A stretch of 64,000 nucleotides of DNA from Hydrogenophaga sp. (lineage in GTDB: Bacteria > Pseudomonadota > Gammaproteobacteria > Burkholderiales > Burkholderiaceae_C), in the NCBI RefSeq assembly GCF_026125785.1, contig NZ_JAHCKL010000001.1:190949-254948 (forward strand), given 5' to 3'. Under the pieces are notes generated by a model that had not been told where the DNA came from, searched no databases, and saw nothing but the letters and a program-made list of their open reading frames with translations. The translations under genes and the position numbers were made by a program. This document shows positions 19,764 through 29,071 of the stretch, in pieces. The first letter of the stretch is position 1. Every line of letters starts with the position of its first letter.

Positions 19764-20951
19764 TTAGCCCATGCGGCAGCCGGTGGCGGGGTCGGCCACC
19801 GCCTTGGCGGCCACGCCGATCACCTTGTTCTCCTTGTTCTCCACTTTGCGCAGGTACATGTCCTGGATCGGGTTGTGCGCCTTGCTCATCGTCCACTTGC
19901 CGCGCGGGCTGTCGATGGTGGCGCCCTCCATGGCGCCGTAAAGCGCCGCCTTGTTGCTGAGGTCGCCCTTCACCGCATTGGCGCCCTTGACCAGCAGCAA
20001 GCCGGTGTCGTAGCCCTGCACCGCGTACACATCGGGCTGCAGACGGAAGGTCTTGGCGTAGTCCAGGCGGAACTGCTTGTTGCGCGGCGTGTCCAGCGAG
20101 TCGCTGTAGTGCATGGTGGTCAGTACGCCATTGGCGGCGTCACCCGCGGCGTCCAGCACGCCTTCGGTCAGGAAGCCGGAACCATAGAGCTGGATGTTGC
20201 GGTTCAGGCCAGCGGCAGCGTAGTCGCGCAGGAACTTGGCGGCGCCACCGCCAGCGAAGAAGCAGGCCACGGCATCGGGCTTGAGCGAGGCAATCTCGGT
20301 CAGCAGGGCCTGGAACTCCACGTTGGGGAAGGGCAGGCCCAGCTTCTTGACGATGGTGCCGCCCGCGGCGGTGTAGCTCTGCTCGAAACCTTCATAGGCT
20401 TCGTCGCCGGCCGCATAGTTCCATGTGATCCACACGGCCTTCTTGTGTCCGCGGTCCACCATGGCCTTGCCCAGTGCCAGCGTGGGCTGCGAGTTGGTGA
20501 ACGAGGTGCGGAACACGTTGGGGGCGCACTGGGCGCGCGTGGCGACGTGCACGCCGGCGTTGGGAATCAGGTTGAGCACGCCGGTGTCGCGCGCCACCTT
20601 GTGGATGCCCATCTGCACACCCGAGTGCACCGTGCCGATCAGCACGTCGACCTTGTCGCGCTGCACCAGGCGGGTGGCGTTCTCGATGCCCTTGGCCGGG
20701 TTGGACTCGTCGTCCACCTTGAAGAATTCGATCTCACGGCCTCCGAGCTTGCCGCCTTGTTCGTTGACGGCCATGCGAAAGCCGTTCTCGATGGCGACAC
20801 CAAGCTGGGCAAAGGTGCCGGTGTAGGGCAGCATGAAGCCCACGCGGACCTTGTCCGATTGCGCACGCACGATCTGCGGCAACAGCAGGCCTGTGGAGGC
20901 GGCGCCGATCACGGCGGCGCTGCGGGTCAGAACGAGACGGCGGGTGGTCAT
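19764..20951 (-). CDS. Periplasmic substrate-binding protein of the liv-type ABC transporter
   Basis: A 395-residue type 1 periplasmic binding protein. The signal begins TTRRLVLTRSAAVIGAA and ends LPQIVRAQS; the twin arginine is suggestive but not a full Tat motif. The mature protein opens KVRVGFMLPYTGTFAQLG and contains KVDVLIGTVHSGVQMG and TSFTNSQPTLALGKAM, typical of HAAT family ligand-binding proteins. It lies directly upstream of livHMGF on the same strand and is their likely partner. The ATG at 20949-20951 is preceded by GGAGATC. The ligand is unknown; aromatic acids are plausible next to pobA. Confidence 0.9.
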   Translation of the reverse strand: MTTRRLVLTRSAAVIGAASTGLLLPQIVRAQSDKVRVGFMLPYTGTFAQLGVAIENGFRMAVNEQGGKLGGREIEFFKVDDESNPAKGIENATRLVQRDKVDVLIGTVHSGVQMGIHKVARDTGVLNLIPNAGVHVATRAQCAPNVFRTSFTNSQPTLALGKAMVDRGHKKAVWITWNYAAGDEAYEGFEQSYTAAGGTIVKKLGLPFPNVEFQALLTEIASLKPDAVACFFAGGGAAKFLRDYAAAGLNRNIQLYGSGFLTEGVLDAAGDAANGVLTTMHYSDSLDTPRNKQFRLDYAKTFRLQPDVYAVQGYDTGLLLVKGANAVKGDLSNKAALYGAMEGATIDSPRGKWTMSKAHNPIQDMYLRKVENKENKVIGVAAKAVADPATGCRMG

Positions 20952-21050
20952 GGTGGGATCTCCTGTGGGGGTTGCCGGAATGCGTTTCACTGTAGGGGCG
21001 GGGGTAGGGGTTGACGATCCTGAATTACCCGTACTTCAGATTTGAATCAT

Positions 21051-21536
21051 TCATGCCTGAATGGTCTGCGCCGCCGGCCGCACCAGACTCAGCCAGTCGC
21101 GGCACCAGGCGCTGGCTTGCTCGGCGGCGTCGGTGCCCATGGAGGCGTCGTGCCGGAAGACGTCGCCCAGGCGCTGCGCACCCAGGTCGCTCAGGCGTTC
21201 GTCAAAGCGCAGGCCGCCGTTGCAGAACGTCTGGGGGTAGGCGCTGTCGCCCAGCGCGACGACGCCGTAGCGCACATGCCCGAGGTAGCGGGGCGCGCTG
21301 TCGAGCGACTCATAGAGCGCGCGGGCGTTTTCAGGCACGTCACCCGCCCCGTGGGTGGACGTACAGATGAGGAATAGTGCATCTTCGTCAAATACGCGGG
21401 TGTCCAGGCCGTCCATGGGACGAACTTCGATCACCGGTATCAGATCGGTGCCATCCATCGCTATGGCCTGCGCGGCGTGCAGCGCGTTGTCGGTCACGGA
21501 GCCAACGAGGATGATGAGGCGATCGGGCGTGGTCAT
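21051..21536 (-). CDS. Flavodoxin (MioC-like)
   Basis: A 161-residue short flavodoxin. The FMN phosphate-binding region is ILVGSVTDNALHAAQAIA, an atypical P-loop with VTDNA in place of the usual T/SxTGN-type. The second and third FMN loops are STHGAGDVPENARALY and YGVVALGDSAYPQTFCNGG, which match the MioC/CysJ flavodoxin domain. It lies just upstream of the liv binding-protein gene on the same strand (about 100 bp) and may share its promoter region. The redox partner is unknown. Confidence 0.88.
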   Translation of the reverse strand: MTTPDRLIILVGSVTDNALHAAQAIAMDGTDLIPVIEVRPMDGLDTRVFDEDALFLICTSTHGAGDVPENARALYESLDSAPRYLGHVRYGVVALGDSAYPQTFCNGGLRFDERLSDLGAQRLGDVFRHDASMGTDAAEQASAWCRDWLSLVRPAAQTIQA

Positions 21537-21705
21537 GGCGAGATGCGTGCAATATATTTCATGCTTTCGCGCGAAAGAACCGGGTAAACCCTCGGTTGAC
21601 CTCGACGGATCATGAAGGATGGCTCATAAGTGGTCTTACCAATGAATGTTTGGGTATATGGCCTATATCATCGGCCACGACCATACCATTCAGGAGACGC
21701 CCACC

Positions 21706-22668
21706 ATGATCAACCGTCGACAAATCATCTCCATGGCCGCGCTGGCCCCGCTGGCTTCTCAGGTGTCCGCGCAGGACAACTGGCCGCAGCGTCCCATCCG
21801 CATCGTCAATCCAGGCGCGCCTGGCGGCACCAATGACACGCTCACGCGCTACCTGGCGGAGCCGCTGAGCAAGATTCTGGGGCAGCCGATCGTCATCGAC
21901 AGCAAGGCCGGAGCCGGCGGCGCCATCGGCACCCAGTTCGTGGCCCGCGAACCGGCCGACGGCTACACCTTCCTCACGCACCACAACGGTTTCATCACGT
22001 CGCCGCTGGTGCGCAACTCATCCGGTTACGAGGTCAAGGACCTGGTGCCTGCCTCGCTGCAGGGTACCTCTCCCATGATCCTCATGGCACATCCGTCCAT
22101 GCCGGCCACGCTGGCCGAGTTCGTGGCCTACGCGCGCTCCAACCCGGGCAAGCTGGAATGGGGTACGGCATCGCTGGGCGGGGTCGGCCATCTGGCCACC
22201 GAAGTGTTCCACGACATGGCGGGCATCAAGGACATGGTGCGCGTCGCGTTCTCGGGCTCCGCGCCGGCCGTGCAGGCACTGCTGGGCGGCCAGGTGAAGT
22301 ACCTGCTGTCCACGCCGTCGGCCTCCACCGCTGGCCTGGTGAAGGAGGGTCGGCTGCGCTTCCTGGGCGTGAGCTACCCGAACCGGGTGCCTACCTTGCC
22401 CGACGTTCCGGCCATTGCCGAGGTCGTGCCCGGTTTCTCCGCCAGCGTGTGGTTCGGCCTGCTGGCGCGCGCCGGTACGCCGCAAGCCATTCTCGACAAG
22501 TTCTCGCAAGCCGTCTCCACGGTCCTGGCCCAGCCGGATGTCGTGGACAAGTACATGGCCGTCAATGTGGTGGCCAAGGGCGGGCAGGGCGACCTGGCCG
22601 AGATCCTCAAGCGCGAGCAGGCGCTGTGGTCCAAGGTGGTGAAGGACAAGAACATCCGCCTGGATTGA
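21706..22668 (+). CDS. Bug/TctC family tripartite tricarboxylate transporter binding protein
   Basis: A 320-residue extracytoplasmic solute-binding protein with a Sec signal ending QVSAQ, followed by the family opening NWPQRPIRIVNPGAPGGTNDTLTRYLAEPL. Other marks are GQPIVIDSKAGAGGAIGT, AREPADGYTFL, and AFSGSAPAVQALLGGQV. No tctA or tctB membrane genes lie nearby, so it is an orphan, as is usual for the many Bug proteins in this family of bacteria. Start ATG 21706 follows CAGGAGAC. The upstream 21646 ATG is in frame but lacks a signal-peptide-compatible N-terminus. Confidence 0.93.
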   Translation: MINRRQIISMAALAPLASQVSAQDNWPQRPIRIVNPGAPGGTNDTLTRYLAEPLSKILGQPIVIDSKAGAGGAIGTQFVAREPADGYTFLTHHNGFITSPLVRNSSGYEVKDLVPASLQGTSPMILMAHPSMPATLAEFVAYARSNPGKLEWGTASLGGVGHLATEVFHDMAGIKDMVRVAFSGSAPAVQALLGGQVKYLLSTPSASTAGLVKEGRLRFLGVSYPNRVPTLPDVPAIAEVVPGFSASVWFGLLARAGTPQAILDKFSQAVSTVLAQPDVVDKYMAVNVVAKGGQGDLAEILKREQALWSKVVKDKNIRLD

Positions 22669-22713
22669 TCCCCTGGACCGATTGAAACTGCCACAAGCAA
22701 GGAAACAGGATTT

Positions 22714-23904
22714 ATGTACAAGCTCAATCGCCGTCGCATGACGGTGCTCGGCGCCGCACTGCTGGCCGCGCTGCCCCTGATGTCTCATGCCCAGGGCAAG
22801 GAGCCGGTGAAGATCGGCCTGGTGTCTTCCAAGTCCGGCGTGTTCGCCGAGCAGGGCGAGGAAGTGATCCGGGGCATCCGCTTCGCCATCGAGGAGGCCA
22901 ACGCGCAAGGTGGCGTGGATGGCCGCAAGGTGGAGGTGGCCGAGGCCGACGACGAAGGCACGCCCGATGCAGGCCGCCGCGTGGCCGAACGCCTGGCCCG
23001 CGACGGGCACAACCTCCTGATCGGCACCATCCCTTCGTCGATCTCGCTGGCCATCGCGCAGAACCTGGACCGCTGGGACGCCGCCTATTTCTCGGTGATC
23101 TCCAAGTCGGACCGGCTCACCGGGGACACCTGCAAGCCGCGCAGCTTCCGCACCAACCACTCCGACGCGATGGACATCGCGATGATCAACGAGTGGGCCA
23201 AGACCATACCGGGCAACACCTTTGCCGTGCTCGGCGCGGACTACATCTGGGGCCGCGATTCGGGTGAGTCTTTCAAGAAGGCCATTGAATCCCAGGGCAA
23301 GAAGGTCGCGCTGAGCCTGTTCGCCCCCATGGGGACCAAGGATTTCGCCCCTTACATCGCGCAACTCAAGGCCGCCAATGTGGACGCCATCTGGGTCGCC
23401 GAAGTCGGGCGCGACCAGATCGCCTTTCTCAAGCAGGCGGAGGAGTTCGGCCTGATCCCCAAGACCCGGCTGATCGGGCATTCGCTGATCCAGCCGCTGA
23501 CCATCCGCGCCACCGGCAAGGCGCTGGAAAACGTGCCCGGCAACACGACCTACTCGCCGGACATCAAGACCGCGCGCAACAAGGCCTTTGTCGATGCCTG
23601 GAAGGCCAAGTTCAACCGCCTGCCCACGGACAACGAAGGCTCCGCCTACAACGGTGCCCAGGTCATCTTCGACGGCGTGCGGCTTGCGAAGAGCGTGAAG
23701 CCCGAGGACGTGAGCAAGGCACTGCGGGGCGCGCAGCTCGATACCGTCTACGGCAAGGTCACCATGCGCGCGGCCGACAACCAACTGGTGCTGCCGACCT
23801 ACGTGGCGCGCGCCAAGATGGTCGATGGTTCGTTGCGGCAGGTGCTGGAGCAGGAGTACCCGACGTCCATCGTGCCGGCGCCCTCACCACTGTGCAAGAT
23901 GTGA
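22714..23904 (+). CDS. Liv-type ABC transporter substrate-binding protein, orphan
   Basis: A 396-residue type 1 periplasmic binding protein with the signal MYKLNRRRMTVLGAALLAALPLMSHAQG. The mature protein has KIGLVSSKSGVFAEQGEE, GVDGRKVEVAEADDEGTPD, and LLIGTIPSSISLAIA, typical of the HAAT family. It is 45 bp after the Bug-type gene on the same strand, with no permease or ATPase of its own. It may use the livHMGF complex transcribed from the other strand 3 kb away, an inference from proximity. The C-terminal SPLCKM resembles the Cys-containing tail of the 19764-20951 protein. Confidence 0.88.
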   Translation: MYKLNRRRMTVLGAALLAALPLMSHAQGKEPVKIGLVSSKSGVFAEQGEEVIRGIRFAIEEANAQGGVDGRKVEVAEADDEGTPDAGRRVAERLARDGHNLLIGTIPSSISLAIAQNLDRWDAAYFSVISKSDRLTGDTCKPRSFRTNHSDAMDIAMINEWAKTIPGNTFAVLGADYIWGRDSGESFKKAIESQGKKVALSLFAPMGTKDFAPYIAQLKAANVDAIWVAEVGRDQIAFLKQAEEFGLIPKTRLIGHSLIQPLTIRATGKALENVPGNTTYSPDIKTARNKAFVDAWKAKFNRLPTDNEGSAYNGAQVIFDGVRLAKSVKPEDVSKALRGAQLDTVYGKVTMRAADNQLVLPTYVARAKMVDGSLRQVLEQEYPTSIVPAPSPLCKM

Positions 23905-23942
23905 GCGGGCCCGCGGCGGGCCGGATGCCGCTGCGCGGGACC

Positions 23943-24019
23943 TGGCCTGCCCGGAGGGACTCGAACCCCCGACCTGCTGCTTAGAAGGCAGCTGCTCTAT
24001 CCGGTTGAGCTACGGGCAG
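23943..24019 (-). tRNA. tRNA-Arg(UCU)
   Basis: All four arms fold: acceptor CTGCCCG with CGGGCAG, D-stem GCTC/GAGC, anticodon stem GCTGC/GCAGC with loop CTTCTAA (anticodon TCT), and T-arm with loop TTCGAGT. The 3' CCA is encoded. Confidence 0.95.
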
Positions 24020-24050
24020 TCTGTGCACACCACGAGCGATGCAGGAGACG

Positions 24051-24076
24051 AAAAAGGCCCACGCTGTGGGCCTTTT
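24051..24076 (-). terminator. Bidirectional intrinsic terminator between two tRNA genes
   Basis: AAAAAGGCCCAC pairs with GTGGGCCTTTT around a short GCT loop. A-run on one side and T-run on the other let it work in both directions. It would separate the upstream tRNA-Pro transcript from tRNA-Arg. Confidence 0.8.
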
Positions 24077-24089
24077 CGTTGTGTGGACA

Positions 24090-24166
24090 TGGTCGGAGCG
24101 GCGGGATTCGAACTCGCGACCCTCTGCTCCCAAAGCAGATGCGCTACCAGGCTGCGCTACGCTCCG
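24090..24166 (-). tRNA. tRNA-Pro(UGG)
   Basis: Acceptor CGGAGCG with CGCTCCG, D-arm containing GCGCAGCCTGGTAGCGC, anticodon stem TCTGC/GCAGA with loop TTTGGGA (anticodon TGG), and T-loop TTCGAAT. The 3' CCA is encoded. Its D- and T-arms are the same as those of tRNA-Pro(GGG) at 45409. Confidence 0.95.
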
Positions 24167-24206
24167 ACTAAGCCGTGCATTGTACCCGCTGTAGAGGCAC
24201 TTTCGC

Positions 24207-24911
24207 TCAGCGCTTCTGGTATTGCGTGTTGCCAAAGAGCACGTCGCGCGATTGGCCGTCCGTCAAGGGCTTGCGCGCGTCGGCCAGCACCGCCACGCCG
24301 CGTTGCACGGCCGGGCGAGCCGCGATGGTGTCGAACCATGCTTTCAGGCGCGGGTAGTCGGCCCAGTCGATGCCCTGGTTCTGCCAACTGCGCAGCCAGG
24401 GGAAGATGGCGATGTCGGCCACGCTGTACTGGTTGCCGGCGATGAACTTCTGCGTTGCGAGTTGGCGGTCCATCACGCCGTAGAGGCGCTTGGCCTCATT
24501 CGTGTAGCGGTTGACCGCGTACTCGATCTTCTCTGGTGCATAGATGCGGAAGTGATGCGCCTGGCCCAGCATGGGCCCCACGCCGCCCATCTGGAACATC
24601 AGCCATTCAAGTACCTTCCACCTGGCCCGCTCGCCACGCGGCAGGAACTTGCCGCTTCTGGCGGCAAGGTAGAGCAGGATGGCTCCCGACTCGAACAGGC
24701 TGATGGGCTTGCCATCGGGTCCATCGGAGTCGACCAGCGCGGGGATCTTGTTGTTCGGGCTGATCTTCAGAAACGCCGGGTCGAACTGGTCGCCACGGCC
24801 GATGTTGATGGGGTGGACCTGCCAGTCGCGGCCGAGTCGCAGGCCGCATTCCTCCAGCATGATGTGCACCTTGTGGCCATTGGGCGTGGGCCAGGAGTAA
24901 ACGTCGATCAT
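24207..24911 (-). CDS. Glutathione S-transferase family protein (YghU/YfcG-like)
   Basis: A 234-residue protein with an N-terminal thioredoxin-fold domain (IDVYSWPTPNGHKVHIMLEE, NNKIPALVDSDGPDGKPISLFESGAILLYLA) and a C-terminal helical domain (FIAGNQYSVADIAIFPWL). The PTPNGHKV start and the SLFESGAI glutathione-binding motif match the Nu-class YfcG/YghU enzymes, which act as disulfide-bond oxidoreductases or glutathione peroxidases. It lies 25 bp after the acyl-CoA dehydrogenase on the same strand, so cotranscription is likely. Substrate not deducible. Confidence 0.9.
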   Translation of the reverse strand: MIDVYSWPTPNGHKVHIMLEECGLRLGRDWQVHPINIGRGDQFDPAFLKISPNNKIPALVDSDGPDGKPISLFESGAILLYLAARSGKFLPRGERARWKVLEWLMFQMGGVGPMLGQAHHFRIYAPEKIEYAVNRYTNEAKRLYGVMDRQLATQKFIAGNQYSVADIAIFPWLRSWQNQGIDWADYPRLKAWFDTIAARPAVQRGVAVLADARKPLTDGQSRDVLFGNTQYQKR

Positions 24912-24936
24912 GGGCGGATTCTGTACCAGAACCCGA

Positions 24937-26196
<1,260 letters not shown>

Positions 26197-26216
26197 GAGG
26201 TTTCCTTGGAGAAGAT

Positions 26217-27302
26217 TCAGGCAGCGCTGGCAAACCGCCAGGCCATCTCGGCCAGGGGACGGGCGCCGGCGCCAGAACTCACGGCCTGCGCACTGGAGGC
26301 CGTGCCTGCCTCCACCCGCTTGGCAATGCCTTGCAGGATGGCGGCGAGGCGGAACATGTTGTAGGCCAGGTAGAAATTCCAATCGGCCTTGAGCTGCGCG
26401 GGTTCGGCGAAACCGGTGCGCTCGCAGTAACGTGCGATGTAGTCGTCCTCCGCCGGTATGCCCAATGCCGCCAGGTCCAGGCCACCGATGCCCCGGAAAG
26501 CGCCGGGCGGAATGTGCCAGGACATGCAGTGGTAGCTGAAGTCGGCCAGCGGATGGCCCAGGGTGGACAGCTCCCAGTCCAGCACCGCGAGCACGCGCGG
26601 CTCGGTGGGGTGGAACATGAGGTTGTCCAGCCGGTAGTCGCCATGGACCACCGAGAGCAGCGACTCGTCGCGCGCCATGTCGGGAATGTGGCGGGGCAGC
26701 CAGTCCATGAGGCGGTCCATCGCCTCGATGGGCTGCGTGATAGAGGCCTGGTACTGCTTGCTCCAGCGGCCGATCTGGCGTTCGAAGTAGTTGCCCGGCT
26801 TGCCGTAGCCCTCCAGGCCGATGTCCAGCGGTTTCACCCGGTGCAGCGCGGCCATCACGCGGTTCATCTCATCGTAGATCGCACCGCGCTCCTGCATCGT
26901 CATGCCGGGCAGCGACTGGTCCCAGAGCACGCGGCCTTCCACGCACTCCATGACATAGAAAGCCCGGCCGATCACCGACTCGTCCTCGCACAGCACGTGC
27001 ATGCGCGCCACCGGCACGCCGGTGCCGTGCAGCGCGCCCATCACGCGGAACTCCCGCTCGATCGCGTGCGCCGACGGCAGCAGCCGGGCCACCGGGCCGG
27101 GTTTGGCGCGCATCACATACGCGCGTTGCGGCGTGATGAGTTTGTAGGTCGGGTTGGACTGGCCGCCCTTGAACATCTGTACCGTCAGCGGGCCGACAAA
27201 GCCTTCGAGGTTCTCCTGTAGCCAGGCAGCCAGCGCCGCTTCATCGATGGCGTGTTGCGGCGCGACGGGGCGGGTGCCGGTGAAGTTCTGCGGATGGCTC
27301 AT
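26217..27302 (-). CDS. APH-family phosphotransferase (ACAD10/11 kinase-domain-like)
   Basis: A 361-residue kinase-fold protein. [10 protein letters not shown] is the nucleotide-binding strand, VMRAKP carries the lysine, [13 protein letters not shown] is the catalytic Brenner-type motif, and [17 protein letters not shown] is the metal-binding DxD region. This exact pattern is that of the N-terminal kinase domain of animal ACAD10/ACAD11 and of free-standing bacterial homologues. With the acyl-CoA dehydrogenase 20 bp downstream, it forms the split version of the same system, implicated in 4-hydroxyacyl-CoA catabolism by phosphorylation. It is not an antibiotic-resistance gene by context. Confidence 0.88.
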   Translation of the reverse strand: MSHPQNFTGTRPVAPQHAIDEAALAAWLQENLEGFVGPLTVQMFKGGQSNPTYKLITPQRAYVMRAKPGPVARLLPSAHAIEREFRVMGALHGTGVPVARMHVLCEDESVIGRAFYVMECVEGRVLWDQSLPGMTMQERGAIYDEMNRVMAALHRVKPLDIGLEGYGKPGNYFERQIGRWSKQYQASITQPIEAMDRLMDWLPRHIPDMARDESLLSVVHGDYRLDNLMFHPTEPRVLAVLDWELSTLGHPLADFSYHCMSWHIPPGAFRGIGGLDLAALGIPAEDDYIARYCERTGFAEPAQLKADWNFYLAYNMFRLAAILQGIAKRVEAGTASSAQAVSSGAGARPLAEMAWRFASAA

Positions 27303-27375
27303 GGCGTGTCATGGCCCGGGGCAGGGGCTGCAAGGTGTACCACCGGCTGCGGAGTGCGGCTTGTACCGCCTGCGT

Positions 27376-28095
27376 TCAGCCTTCGCTTTCGGCGATGCGC
27401 ATGAGCAAGTCGCGGTTGCGCACCACCAGGCCACCCTGCTCGATGCGGATGGCGTTCTCGCGTTCCATGGACTTGAGTTCCTGGTTGACGCGCTGACGCG
27501 ACGCTCCCAGCAACTGCGCCAGTTCCTCCTGCGCGAGCTGCAGGCCGATGCGGACCTCGTTGCCATCGGACAGGCAAGGGACACCATAGCTGCGCACCAG
27601 ATGCAGCAACTGCTTGGCCAGCCGCGCGCGCAGCGGCAGGGTGTTGAGGTCCTCGACCAGCCCGAACAGCGTGCGGATGCGGCGCGCCTGCAGACGCATC
27701 AGCGCCTCGTAGAGCTCCACGTGCATGCTGAGGATCTTCTGGAAGTCGGTGCGTGCGACACACAACATGGTGGTCGCACCATGGGCGTAGGCGTCGTGCG
27801 TGCGCTGGTCGCCGTCGAACATCGCCACATCGCCGAACCACACGCCCGGCTCCACGTAGGTCAGCGTGATCTGCTTGCCCGAGAGCGACGTCGAACTCAC
27901 CCGCACCGCACCCTTGGCCACGGCCGACCATTCCGACGGCGGATCGCCGCGGGCAACGATCAGGTCGCCGTCCTTGAATCGCTTGACGTAGGCGCATCGG
28001 AGTATGTCGTGACGCAGGGAAGGGGAGAGGCTGGTGAACCAGCGACCGTTGTTGATCGCCTCGCGTTCTTCCATTGTCAGAATCGGTTCGTCCAT
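27376..28095 (-). CDS. Crp/Fnr family transcriptional regulator
   Basis: A 239-residue regulator. The N-terminal cyclic-nucleotide-binding-type beta-barrel contains GDLIVARGDPPSEWSAVAKGAVRV and GVWFGDVAMFDGDQRTHDAYAHGATTML. The C-terminal helix-turn-helix is LAQEELAQLLGASRQRVNQELKSME. No N-terminal cysteine cluster is present, so it is not an oxygen-sensing FNR. It lies between the enoyl-CoA hydratase and the kinase genes on the same strand and is a candidate local regulator of the fatty/hydroxy-acid cluster. Start ATG 28093-28095. Effector unknown. Confidence 0.88.
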   Translation of the reverse strand: MDEPILTMEEREAINNGRWFTSLSPSLRHDILRCAYVKRFKDGDLIVARGDPPSEWSAVAKGAVRVSSTSLSGKQITLTYVEPGVWFGDVAMFDGDQRTHDAYAHGATTMLCVARTDFQKILSMHVELYEALMRLQARRIRTLFGLVEDLNTLPLRARLAKQLLHLVRSYGVPCLSDGNEVRIGLQLAQEELAQLLGASRQRVNQELKSMERENAIRIEQGGLVVRNRDLLMRIAESEG

Positions 28096-28177
28096 GGACT
28101 GTCTTTTGAGTGACTGGAAAGGCCGACATTGTCGCCACTGGGACGTGGCGGGTGGATCGGGGTATGCGCGTGGGTGT

Positions 28178-28957
28178 TCAGCGGTAGTTCGCCGCACGCT
28201 TCTCCATGAAGGCGGCGATGCCTTCGCCCGCGTTGGGGTGGTGCAGGTTGCGCACGAAGTGGTCGCGTTCGGCGATCAGTTGGTCGTGCAGGCTGGCATG
28301 CACGGACTCGTTGGCCAACTCCTTGATGCTGCAGATCGCGTTGGGGGCGCGCGCGTTGAGCCGCTCGCACAGCGCCAGCGCATCGGTCAGCGCCTGGCCG
28401 GCAACGCTGACCTGGTTGATCACACCCAGTTGCGCAAGCCGAGGCGCGTCGATGCGGTCCCCGCACATCAGCAGTTGCAGGGCAGTGGCGCGGGGCAGGG
28501 CGCGCAGCAGGCTCCAGGTGGCACCGCCGTCCGGCGAGAGGCCGACGTTGCTGTAAGCCATGACAAACACGCTGTTCTGTGCAGCCACCACCATGTCGCA
28601 GGCCAGCGCGAGCGAAAACCCGGCACCGGCACAGGAGCCCTCCACCGCAGCCACCACGGGCTTTGGAAAGGCGCGGATGGTTTCTATCCAGTTGTGCAGG
28701 CCCTCGATGCTCTCGGCCTGAACCTCGGGCGGCTTCTGGCGGTTGCCCTGCAGCCGCTGCAGATTACCGCCGGCACAGAAATGGCTGCCTTCACCGGTGA
28801 TGACCACGCTGCGCACCTCGGCGCTGCCATCGGCCACGGTGAGGGCCTCCACCCCCGCCGCATAGATGTCCGGGCTCAGCGCATTGCGCTGTTCAGGGTT
28901 GCTGATGGTCAGCACCATGGTCTGTCCATGGCTGTGGCTCTTGAGGCTGGCGGTCAT
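28178..28957 (-). CDS. Enoyl-CoA hydratase/isomerase family protein (oxepin-CoA hydrolase alternative-type-like)
   Basis: A 259-residue crotonase-fold protein. The oxyanion-hole regions are HFCAGGNLQRL and EGSCAGAGFSLALACD. In place of the canonical catalytic glutamates it has SNVGLSPDGGATWSL, with an Asp at the second position, as seen in PaaG/PaaZ-like and isomerase-type members. It precedes a PaaH-like dehydrogenase gene in the genome map (same strand, 114 bp apart), so a role in beta-oxidation of CoA thioesters, possibly aromatic-derived, is likely. The 2,3-hydratase versus isomerase activity cannot be settled. Confidence 0.88.
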   Translation of the reverse strand: MTASLKSHSHGQTMVLTISNPEQRNALSPDIYAAGVEALTVADGSAEVRSVVITGEGSHFCAGGNLQRLQGNRQKPPEVQAESIEGLHNWIETIRAFPKPVVAAVEGSCAGAGFSLALACDMVVAAQNSVFVMAYSNVGLSPDGGATWSLLRALPRATALQLLMCGDRIDAPRLAQLGVINQVSVAGQALTDALALCERLNARAPNAICSIKELANESVHASLHDQLIAERDHFVRNLHHPNAGEGIAAFMEKRAANYR

Positions 28958-29017
28958 GGGATGCGTTCCGTGGGTCAATGCGAGAAACTGGCTGGGAAAG
29001 GAGAGATCCATCCAGGG

Positions 29018-29054
29018 AGAGATACCGAGGAACCGGCTTTGCCAAGTCCCAAGG
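29018..29054. repeat. Diverged copy of the 14.0-kb intergenic repeat
   Basis: AGAGATACCGAGGAACCGG followed by CTTTGCC and CCCAAGG aligns with 14092-14125 with only scattered changes and one short indel. It lies between two minus-strand catabolic genes, as does the pair at 14 kb. Confidence 0.65.
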
Positions 29055-29071
29055 GGCGACGGAGGCCTTCT

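Noticed and set aside
26217-27302. Reading the kinase-fold gene as an aminoglycoside-resistance gene
   Set aside because: The motifs and neighbouring acyl-CoA dehydrogenase fit the ACAD10/11-type kinase, not a resistance enzyme.
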